Source of the DNA: Clostridiales bacterium
GTDB lineage: Bacteria > Bacillota > Clostridia > Caldicoprobacterales > UBA3941
Direction: 5' to 3'
Length of the DNA: 11,016 nt
Assembly (NCBI GenBank): GCA_012522165.1
Contig: JAAYKZ010000196.1
Coordinates: 1 to 11,016, forward strand
Part shown: positions 1 to 5,573 of the stretch, in pieces
How the letters are laid out: each line of letters opens with the position of its first letter
Numbering within the stretch: position 1 is the stretch's first letter
The notes under the pieces: generated by a model
Database searches by the model: none
What the model saw: the letters and a program-made list of their open reading frames with translations, nothing else
Told to the model about the DNA's origin: nothing
Position numbers and translations under genes: made by a program

Positions 1-130
1 GTATTGCCATAAAGTTCATTAATGCAATAAAACCAAAGAAGACCATACCTGCAAAGGCCAAAACATATATTAAGGTATTCAGGCCAGAATTGACTTTGCT
101 TACTGATTCTTCTCTAAAATGATCCAACAA
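1..130 (-). CDS. Membrane protein, N-terminal part only (cut by window edge)
   Basis: Reading leftward from 130, 43 codons are open to the window edge. The first two codons are both TTG (128-130 and 125-127). An AAGGAG site at 137-142 lies 6 bases before the first and 9 before the second, so either could start the gene; no ATG is available nearby. The product begins MLDHFREESVSKVNSG and then turns strongly hydrophobic from about residue 19 to the edge (IYVLAFAGMVFFGFIALMNF), which looks like a first membrane segment after a short charged cytoplasmic tail. I do not recognise the family from so little sequence. It diverges from the zinc-ribbon membrane protein on the other strand, with 205 bases between the two starts. 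I am fairly confident that it is a gene, because the ribosome site, an extended -10 box and the hydrophobic pattern agree; the function is unknown. Confidence 0.72.
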   Translation of the reverse strand, partial: MLDHFREESVSKVNSGLNTLIYVLAFAGMVFFGFIALMNFMAI

Positions 131-163
131 TATCAGCTCCTTAAATACACATTCTATTCTATA

Positions 164-172
164 ATTATATCA
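164..172 (-). promoter_or_regulatory. Extended -10 promoter element for the leftward partial gene
   Basis: On the minus strand this reads TGATATAAT, a perfect TATAAT -10 box with the TGn extension that lets sigma-A promoters work with a poor -35. The region 16-17 bases upstream holds only AT-rich sequence and no good TTGACA match. The box ends 34 bases before the TTG start, leaving a leader of about 27 bases that carries the AAGGAG site. This is inferred from sequence only. Confidence 0.5.
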
Positions 173-246
173 TCACCTGATAAGATTTAATATTATTCTA
201 ACATGTTTAGAACATTAGTGAAAGACCTTAACATAGAAAATTTCAC

Positions 247-275
247 CAGACAGGATACAAAATATTTCTCATAAA
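247..275 (+). promoter_or_regulatory. Weak candidate promoter for the zinc-ribbon protein gene
   Basis: CAGACA (247-252) and CATAAA (270-275) are 17 bases apart and each match the sigma-A consensus at four of six positions. A start near 282 would give a leader of about 54 bases. This is the best pair I can see in the 205-base divergent gap, but in such AT-rich DNA it is weak evidence. Confidence 0.22.
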
Positions 276-335
276 AGAAGGAATTTAGAAGAAAAATGCG
301 AATTCTATATATGTACCAAAGGAGGAAGATAATCT

Positions 336-1943
336 ATGTTCTGTCCATCATGTAATACAAGAAATCAACCTTACAATAATTACTGTTATTATTGCGGATA
401 TAAATTAAAAGAAAATAAAGATAAAATTCATGAGTATAAGTTAGAAAATCTGGATACAAGCCTGGATACAAGCTTTAGTTTGGAAGATGAACATACAAAT
501 CAAGAAGACCTCTTAGTTGAAAATGACTCTTTTGATGATTTTGATAACATTGACAATATTGACAGTACCTATGATTATTTCTTAAAAGATGACAACCTAG
601 TGGATATTGAAGATAATTTGTTTAATGCGGTCCAAACATCAGAACTGGATCTAACTACTCAAATGCCTTTACGTAGATATAAGAAAGATAAATCATCCTA
701 TAAACGTAAAAAAGCAATCAATAAAATATTAACCTTAATTGTTCTAGTAGCTTTAGCTGTTCTGGCTATACTTGCTGGTATGCAGCGTTTTGGCAATAGA
801 GACCCTCACTCATCTAACATGGGTCAGTCCATTGCTGTATCTTCTTCTGTTGAAGAAACAACCATACAGGACAAAAAGGCTTATAGAATAGTTTTTAATA
901 CTGTTAATGGTACGGAAATAAGTTTTTTAGGTGAAGTCTTAGAAGTTGAAAACGGTCGTACAGAATTCATAGTAGAAGAATCTCTACTTTATTCATACAA
1001 TCCTGAGTTAAATGAGGATGGGCTTTATGTAGTGCATGTAGACGCAATTATCTCGTCGCCAAATTTATCCGATGTTATTGAAAGAGTATCCATAACTCTC
1101 TCACCACCATATAATTATGCTCCCTTTAACTTGCTTCAGCCTTCGACTTCAGAGACTGAATTCCAAGGGGATACTTCAAAAGTGTCTTTTAAGATTCTTC
1201 CTGAATCAGAGGTATTTATAAATGAACAGGACTTTACGGATTTAGTAACACCAGACGGTAGATTTGAAAAAGAATTCAGCATCCCTTCAGGTCAAGATGA
1301 GCTTATACTGAATATTAGGGTTTCTACCCCAGGTTTCCTAGACAATATCCAGCAGATTATACTGAGAAAATCCCCTATGGACGTATTATTCACTATTAAT
1401 GAGTCCTCTCCTATATCCTCAAAGGAGCTATGGGTAAAGGTAAGCGGCACAGTTGATCCTGAAGCTACTATAGAAGCTGACCTAGAAATATTTGAAGAAC
1501 CAGAGATTAATAGGGATACTGGTGAGTTTACCCTGTATGTTAAAGCAGAACGTCCAGGCTATACTCTTTGCAATTTGACTGCTAAACTTAACGGTAAAGA
1601 ATCCTCTATAGAAGTTATACTGGAGAGAGAAACCGATGTGCACACTTATACTTCTACAGCTTGGAAGCCCGTTTATAATGATTTACAGCGAGACGAAAAA
1701 CTTAGTAATGGAAGACATTTTGTCTTCAGTGGTAGTATAAAAGAGATAATAGAAACTGGAGATAGAAATGTTTTCATAGTAGATATATCAGAGGAGCAAT
1801 CGGACCTAGAGGAGCTATTTTACGTAGAATATTGGCGAAGTTTCGATTTTAGTATTGGTGACTCCATTAGAGTTTTTGCCAATCGTTGGGGTAACAAAGA
1901 TGGAATTCCACGATTTTTAGCCAAATATATATATGAAGGATAA
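336..1943 (+). CDS. Zinc-ribbon, single-span membrane protein with tandem Ig-like extracytoplasmic domains
   Basis: 535 residues. Cys3-x2-Cys6-x10-Cys17-x2-Cys20 is a zinc-ribbon of the kind found at the N terminus of many Firmicute membrane proteins. Residues about 31-108 are a very acidic, Asp/Asn/Glu-rich linker, followed by a Lys/Arg-rich stretch (113-130) and one membrane helix (about 131-148). With the basic stretch on the inside, the ribbon and linker are cytoplasmic and residues 150-535 lie outside. The outside part has three similar beta units, about 183-257, 281-345 and 348-431. Each carries an (N/T)xDGxF-like turn (NEDGLYVVHV, TPDGRFEKEF, NRDTGEFTLYV), and the third has GTVDPEATIEA, typical of bacterial Ig-like domains. 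Residues about 455-533 form a last beta-rich unit that could be OB- or SH3-like. The ATG has AAAGGAGG at 318-325. The gene stands alone and ends in a terminator that overlaps its stop. The function is unknown; a role in envelope sensing or scaffolding is only a guess. Domain calls rest on motifs read by eye. Confidence 0.88.
   Translation: MFCPSCNTRNQPYNNYCYYCGYKLKENKDKIHEYKLENLDTSLDTSFSLEDEHTNQEDLLVENDSFDDFDNIDNIDSTYDYFLKDDNLVDIEDNLFNAVQTSELDLTTQMPLRRYKKDKSSYKRKKAINKILTLIVLVALAVLAILAGMQRFGNRDPHSSNMGQSIAVSSSVEETTIQDKKAYRIVFNTVNGTEISFLGEVLEVENGRTEFIVEESLLYSYNPELNEDGLYVVHVDAIISSPNLSDVIERVSITLSPPYNYAPFNLLQPSTSETEFQGDTSKVSFKILPESEVFINEQDFTDLVTPDGRFEKEFSIPSGQDELILNIRVSTPGFLDNIQQIILRKSPMDVLFTINESSPISSKELWVKVSGTVDPEATIEADLEIFEEPEINRDTGEFTLYVKAERPGYTLCNLTAKLNGKESSIEVILERETDVHTYTSTAWKPVYNDLQRDEKLSNGRHFVFSGSIKEIIETGDRNVFIVDISEEQSDLEELFYVEYWRSFDFSIGDSIRVFANRWGNKDGIPRFLAKYIYEG
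450..473 (+). repeat. Perfect 12-bp tandem duplication in the linker of the zinc-ribbon protein
   Basis: CTGGATACAAGC occurs twice head to tail (450-461 and 462-473) in frame, encoding LDTS-LDTS in the acidic linker. The repeat length is a multiple of three, so gain or loss of a unit changes linker length without breaking the frame. Confidence 0.9.
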
Positions 1944-1970
1944 AAAAGCCAGATTTAATCTGGCTTTTTT
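1942..1970. terminator. Bidirectional intrinsic terminator between convergent genes
   Basis: A perfect 13-bp inverted repeat AAAAAAGCCAGAT (1942-1954) / ATCTGGCTTTTTT (1958-1970) with a 3-base loop. The A-run on one side and T-run on the other give a U-tract in both directions, so it can end both the zinc-ribbon gene (stop at 1941-1943, inside the repeat) and the leftward htrA gene (stop codon ending at 1983). Confidence 0.92.
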
Positions 1971-1982
1971 CATACTTCTAAT

Positions 1983-3170
1983 TTATTCTCCTAACTGCTG
2001 TAGCTTAATAGGAGCTACAAACTCTTTTCCATCTCTCCATACAGTAAATTTAACAATATCTCCTACCTTATATTTATTAATCTCATTTTTAAGCTCGTCT
2101 ACAGTTTCTATTTTCTTGCCTTCCACTCCAACAATTATATCATTTGGTAATAGTCCGGCTTTATCTGCAGCACTATCACGGGCAATTTGAGCTATAGCTA
2201 CCCCTTTAGGATATCCGTAAGTTTCAATCATCTCATCAGTAACTTGTGTTATCAGAACTCCTATACCCGGACGCTCAATCCTACCCCTTTGAATTAGCTC
2301 CTCAACTATAGGCATAAACACATTGGAGGGTATTGCAAAACCTAGACCTTCAGCCTTGGACTTAAGAGTGTTCATTCCAATTACTTCACCCTTTGAGTTT
2401 ACCAGTGCACCACCACTATTACCTGGATTTATAGCTGCATCAGTTTGGATCATAGTAAATTGATTGTTGCCATAGGTGATTTCCCTATTCACTGCACTAA
2501 CTACTCCCACAGTAACAGTTCCTGCTAAAGTATGGCCTAGTGGGTTGCCAATTGCTATAGCTAATTCTCCTTGACGAACTTGATCCGAATCACCTATTTT
2601 AGCAACAGTAAGATCTGGTTCATCGATTTTTATTACAGCCACATCAGTCATAGAATCTTTACCTATCAATGTTGCTTGTACTTCTTTTCCACCTTTTAGA
2701 ATAACAACTAGTTCATCAGCATTTTCTATTACATGATTGTTAGTAACTATATATCCTTCTTCACTAATAATAATCCCCGAACCATAACCTTCTAGTTCTT
2801 CTTCAATTTGCCCGAAAAAGGGTGATCTTTGTTTTATAACACTTCTATTGGTTATACCTACGACTGCTGGACCTACTTTTTCTGAAATTTCAACTACAGG
2901 GTTATCGGAGGTGATAAAGAGATCCCCTTTTGCTCCTAGGGAAGGTAGCTTGTTGGATTCATCTTCATCTACATCTTTCTCTATAGTAGTCTTATCCTCC
3001 TGACCAATATTTTTTCCTGCAATACTACTATTTGAATCTTGGATATAAGGGCTAATGTAATACATAACAACAGCACCCAGTAATAAAAAAATTAGTGCTA
3101 CAGCAGTGTATTTCCAAAAACCACCTTTTCTCTGATAAGATCTTTCGTCAAATTCATAGAATTCATTCAT
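1983..3170 (-). CDS. htrA: HtrA/DegP-family membrane-anchored serine protease (S1C)
   Basis: 395 residues, a usual length for Gram-positive HtrA proteins. A short basic cytoplasmic tail leads into one membrane segment (about 20-40), so the protease is anchored and faces outside. A low-complexity acidic linker (about 45-80) follows. The trypsin-like domain (about 90-295) keeps the full triad: His146 in TNNHVIEN, Asp176 in TDVAVIKID and Ser252 in NPGNSGGAL. One PDZ domain (about 302-392) contains GVLITQV and AGLLPNDIIVGVEG. The family degrades or refolds misfolded exported proteins. The ATG is 8 bases from GGAGG (3179-3183). It lies 88 bases after the histidine kinase gene on the same strand, with no terminator hairpin in the gap but a candidate promoter, so both read-through and independent expression are possible. 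The neighbouring two-component system is its likely regulator (inference), comparable to HtrA control by CssRS or a YycFG/HtrC-type arrangement in Bacillus. Confidence 0.96.
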   Translation of the reverse strand: MNEFYEFDERSYQRKGGFWKYTAVALIFLLLGAVVMYYISPYIQDSNSSIAGKNIGQEDKTTIEKDVDEDESNKLPSLGAKGDLFITSDNPVVEISEKVGPAVVGITNRSVIKQRSPFFGQIEEELEGYGSGIIISEEGYIVTNNHVIENADELVVILKGGKEVQATLIGKDSMTDVAVIKIDEPDLTVAKIGDSDQVRQGELAIAIGNPLGHTLAGTVTVGVVSAVNREITYGNNQFTMIQTDAAINPGNSGGALVNSKGEVIGMNTLKSKAEGLGFAIPSNVFMPIVEELIQRGRIERPGIGVLITQVTDEMIETYGYPKGVAIAQIARDSAADKAGLLPNDIIVGVEGKKIETVDELKNEINKYKVGDIVKFTVWRDGKEFVAPIKLQQLGE

Positions 3171-3200
3171 TTACCTCGCCTCCATTCTATTTCTAATCTA

Positions 3201-3243
3201 ATTATAAACCGGTTTTTTGAAAAAAATATGAACTATGTGTTAA
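3201..3243 (-). promoter_or_regulatory. Candidate htrA promoter with an 11-bp-spaced hexamer array
   Basis: On the minus strand TATAAT lies at 3201-3206, 31 bases before the htrA start. The -35 position (3224-3229) reads ATATTT, a poor match, so unaided polymerase binding would be weak. Over that region are three TT-rich hexamers exactly 11 bp apart: TTAACA (3238-3243), TTCATA (3227-3232) and TTCAAA (3216-3221). Direct repeats with an 11-bp period are how OmpR/PhoB-type regulators bind, and the regulator gene is two genes upstream. A 10-bp palindrome AAACCGGTTT (3206-3215) abuts the -10 box. Regulator binding is an inference. Confidence 0.42.
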
Positions 3244-3258
3244 CAATATAACAGTGAA

Positions 3259-4686
3259 TCAAGCGGATGCTTCTAATGAAAAAATAAAGGCTGAACCTTC
3301 ATCCAAACTACTATTTACCCATATATTCTCATGATGTTCTTCTATTATCTTCTTCACAATGGATAATCCTAGACCAGTTCCTCTCTCACGTCCACTCCGA
3401 GATTTTTCTACCTGATAAAACCTATCCCATATGTTAGCAATTTCTTCTTTAGGTATACCAATACCCTGATCCTGAATTTTTACGTAAACCTTTCCCCTGT
3501 TCTTCCATGTTTTTATTAAAATTTTGCCTCTATGACGATTAAACTTAATGGCGTTATCCAATAAATTTATTATTACTTGATTAATACGATCAGGATCAGC
3601 CTTTACCATGCACTTATTGGATTGAAAATCAATCTCTACGTCTATTTCCTTCGCATTAATTTTCTCTTCCTGAGCTATTATCAGACGACGAATCTGTTCA
3701 TTTATATCAAATACTTTAATATTCAAAGGAAATTGACCAGATTCAATCTGTGAAAGATCTAAGAGTTCATTAATTAATTTATTTAATCTTTGGGTTTCTT
3801 CCAAAGCAATAGTCAAATACTTTTCCTGTTCTTCTGGATCAAAAGTTTTATCTAGTACTCCCTGTATATATCCTCTCATGGAAGTTAAAGGAGACCTTAG
3901 CTCGTGGGATACATTAGCCACAAAAGTCCGCCTCATATCCTCTAACCTCTCCAAGGAATCCGCCATTGCGTTAAAGCTTAAGGCTAATTGCCCAGTCTCA
4001 TCTCTGCTAGAAACATTTACACGACGCTTATAATTTCCACTGGCTATCTCTCTAGATACATCACTCATTTGACTTAAAGGTTTTGAGATTCTTCTAGATG
4101 TCCAATATAATAGTACAACAGCAAGAACAGCAGAAAATAGAGTGGCTTTCCAAATATCGGCATAAATATCATATAGTATGAGATCTATTTCCTCGATAGG
4201 AGTATGGAAAAATATAGCTCCTTTTATACTACCACCTATTTTAAGGGGTATACCAACTGTAAGAACAGGAACGGAAAAACGTTCTCCAAATTTTCCAATG
4301 TTTTTTATTATATTTCCCCTTAAAACATTTGTAATCTCCTCTTTAGAAAAAGGAGTGATTTCCATTTCATTATCTAAACCATTTGGGTTATATTGGAATT
4401 GTAAAAGACTAATATCACCTACTACCCTTACCACCCATATACTAGTATTTTCATAACTAGTTATTCCATCACTTATAAGTTCCATATACTCACGGGAAAC
4501 CCATCCTCTGTCATACAACTCATAATGTCTATTTAATTCTTTTGCTTCTCTTATTAATTCCTCTTCAGTGGTCCTGATCACATATCTTTGTAAAGCACTG
4601 GAGAGAAATAAGCTTAATGTAATTAAAGTTATGAGCATTATTATCAAATATGTAACCATCAGACGCGAAAATAAAGAACGAAACAT
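3259..4686 (-). CDS. Sensor histidine kinase with extracytoplasmic sensor, HAMP, HisKA and HATPase_c
   Basis: 475 residues. Membrane segment 1 lies at about 9-31, an extracytoplasmic sensor region at about 32-178, segment 2 at about 180-196, HAMP at about 197-249, the dimerisation/phosphoacceptor domain at about 250-316 with His261 in FVANVSHELRSPLTS, and the ATPase domain at about 362-474. The latter has the N box (NLLDNAIKFN, Asn378), G1 (DQGIGIP, 406-411), F box (WDRFYQ) and G2 (GTGLGLS, 436-442). All catalytic motifs are intact. There is no PAS domain between HAMP and HisKA, unlike typical WalK or PhoR. Its ATG shares one base with the regulator's TAA stop (TAATG), and GAGGTG inside the regulator's last codons serves as ribosome site, so the two are translationally coupled. 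It should autophosphorylate and pass phosphate to Asp56 of the partner. The signal is unknown; the HtrA neighbour suggests envelope stress. Confidence 0.96.
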   Translation of the reverse strand: MFRSLFSRLMVTYLIIMLITLITLSLFLSSALQRYVIRTTEEELIREAKELNRHYELYDRGWVSREYMELISDGITSYENTSIWVVRVVGDISLLQFQYNPNGLDNEMEITPFSKEEITNVLRGNIIKNIGKFGERFSVPVLTVGIPLKIGGSIKGAIFFHTPIEEIDLILYDIYADIWKATLFSAVLAVVLLYWTSRRISKPLSQMSDVSREIASGNYKRRVNVSSRDETGQLALSFNAMADSLERLEDMRRTFVANVSHELRSPLTSMRGYIQGVLDKTFDPEEQEKYLTIALEETQRLNKLINELLDLSQIESGQFPLNIKVFDINEQIRRLIIAQEEKINAKEIDVEIDFQSNKCMVKADPDRINQVIINLLDNAIKFNRHRGKILIKTWKNRGKVYVKIQDQGIGIPKEEIANIWDRFYQVEKSRSGRERGTGLGLSIVKKIIEEHHENIWVNSSLDEGSAFIFSLEASA

Positions 4687-5375
4687 TATTTCACCTCAAA
4701 CTTATAGCCCACACCCCAAACAGTTTTAATAGACCAATTGCTGTTATTTATCTTTAATTTTTCCCTAAGTCGCTTTATGTGGACATCAACTGTTCTTGAA
4801 TCACCATAGAAATCATATCCCCAAACTTGTTCTAACAGCTGTTCTCTGGTAAAAACTTTGTTGGGATGTGACGCTAGAAAATAAAGTAGTTCTAACTCCT
4901 TTGGGGGACATTCTATATTCTCTCCCTTTAGTGTGACTGTATAATCCGATATATTAATAGTAAGATTAGGATATGAAACCACCTGGCCATCATCATTTGT
5001 GCCCATGGTTCGCCTAAGTACTGCCTTAACCCTGGCCATTAGTTCTTTAGGATCAAAAGGTTTAACAATATAGTCGTCAGCACCTAACTCTAGTCCTAAA
5101 ACCTTGTCAAAAGTTTCTCCTTTAGCTGTAAGCATTATTATAGGAATTTCACTTATTTTTCTTATATTCTTACATACCTCCCAACCGTCTAGACCTGGTA
5201 GCATTATATCCAATATCACCAAGTTAGGTGGATTATTTCTAAAAGCTTCTAGACACGATAGGCCATCTAAATAGCATTCTGTTTTATATCCTTCTTTTTC
5301 AAGATATAGTTTGATCAATTGTCCAATATTAGGATCATCATCTACAACCATGATTTTTATATTGGATTTATCCAT
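4686..5375 (-). CDS. OmpR/PhoB-family response regulator
   Basis: 229 residues from the ATG at 5373-5375. The receiver domain (about 5-120) keeps the acidic pair Asp12/Asp13, phosphoacceptor Asp56 (LVILDIMLPGLDGWEV), Thr83 (IIMLTAKGE) and Lys105 (DDYIVKPF). The winged-helix DNA-binding domain (about 133-226) shows the family signature LLEQVWGYDFYGDSRTVDVH, IKRLREKL and a C-terminal TVWGVGYKF. The frame is open back to a TTG at 5391-5393, but the AAAGGGG site (5384-5390) would then lie inside the gene. From the ATG the same site is 8 bases upstream, so I chose the ATG. The closest well-known families are ResD, PhoP and WalR, and I cannot separate them by eye. It is the first gene of the regulator-kinase pair, with its own promoter facing the chemoreceptor gene. 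The likely role is an activator, with htrA as one possible target (inference). Confidence 0.96.
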   Translation of the reverse strand: MDKSNIKIMVVDDDPNIGQLIKLYLEKEGYKTECYLDGLSCLEAFRNNPPNLVILDIMLPGLDGWEVCKNIRKISEIPIIMLTAKGETFDKVLGLELGADDYIVKPFDPKELMARVKAVLRRTMGTNDDGQVVSYPNLTINISDYTVTLKGENIECPPKELELLYFLASHPNKVFTREQLLEQVWGYDFYGDSRTVDVHIKRLREKLKINNSNWSIKTVWGVGYKFEVK

Positions 5376-5383
5376 CTTTTTAA

Positions 5384-5390
5384 CCCCTTT
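5384..5390 (-). promoter_or_regulatory. Ribosome binding site that fixes the response-regulator start
   Basis: AAAGGGG on the minus strand, 8 bases before the ATG at 5375. It overlaps the first codons of a longer TTG-started reading, which has no site of its own, and so supports the 229-residue form. Confidence 0.75.
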
Positions 5391-5414
5391 CAAAGACTCA
5401 TCTATTCAATTTTT

Positions 5415-5443
5415 ATTATATAGATAAAATTCTATTTTGAAAA
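5415..5443 (-). promoter_or_regulatory. Sigma-A-type promoter for the response regulator-kinase operon
   Basis: Minus strand: TTTTCA (5438-5443), a 17-bp spacer, then a perfect TATAAT (5415-5420). The predicted start near 5408 gives a leader of about 33 bases holding the AAAGGGG site. A small AAAAT-TCT-ATTTT dyad (5426-5438) sits in the spacer. Read from consensus only. Confidence 0.6.
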
Positions 5444-5460
5444 GACATGGCTATTTCATG

Positions 5461-5483
5461 ATTTTGGCATAAATTATCAAAAT
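5461..5483. repeat. Operator-like inverted repeat between divergent promoters
   Basis: Outer arms ATTTTG (5461-5466) and CAAAAT (5478-5483) are perfect inverses. Inside them ATAA (5469-5472) and TTAT (5474-5477) form a second pair around a single A. The element lies upstream of the regulator's -35 and overlaps the best candidate -35 of the chemoreceptor gene. It could be a protein-binding site, but dyads in AT-rich DNA also arise by chance. Confidence 0.35.
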
Positions 5484-5503
5484 AAAGAAGGATTAAGTAA
5501 AAT
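5474..5503 (+). promoter_or_regulatory. Weak candidate promoter for the chemoreceptor gene
   Basis: TTATCA (5474-5479), an 18-bp spacer and TAAAAT (5498-5503). A start near 5510 would leave a leader of about 64 bases. I looked for the motility sigma (sigma-D) pattern TAAA-N15-GCCGATAT and saw none. Confidence 0.28.
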
Positions 5504-5560
5504 CTTGTAGAATTTAATAGAGTGTAGATTTATTGACTACTTTTTTAACAACTTGGAAAT

Positions 5561-5566
5561 AGGAGG
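5561..5566 (+). promoter_or_regulatory. Ribosome binding site that fixes the chemoreceptor start
   Basis: AGGAGG lies 7 bases before the ATG at 5574. The frame is open back to a TTG at 5553, but that longer form would place this strong site inside the coding region. Confidence 0.85.
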
Positions 5567-5573
5567 ATATGTA

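Noticed and set aside
1933..2190. Rightward open frame of 85 codons after the zinc-ribbon gene
   Set aside because: It lies antisense over the htrA PDZ region, runs through the terminator hairpin, has no ribosome site and no recognisable product.
4178..4456. Rightward open frame of 92 codons opposite the kinase sensor region
   Set aside because: Antisense to an intact kinase domain, with no ribosome site and no family resemblance.
5426..5438. AAAAT-TCT-ATTTT dyad as a separate operator
   Set aside because: It is pure A/T arms inside the spacer of an ordinary promoter; such dyads are common by chance in DNA of this composition.
5394..5573. Sigma-D (motility) promoter for the chemoreceptor
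   Set aside because: No TAAA-N15-GCCGATAT-like pair is visible on the plus strand.
5553..5573. TTG start seven codons upstream for the chemoreceptor
   Set aside because: The strong AGGAGG would lie inside the coding region, and it is ideally placed for the ATG at 5574.
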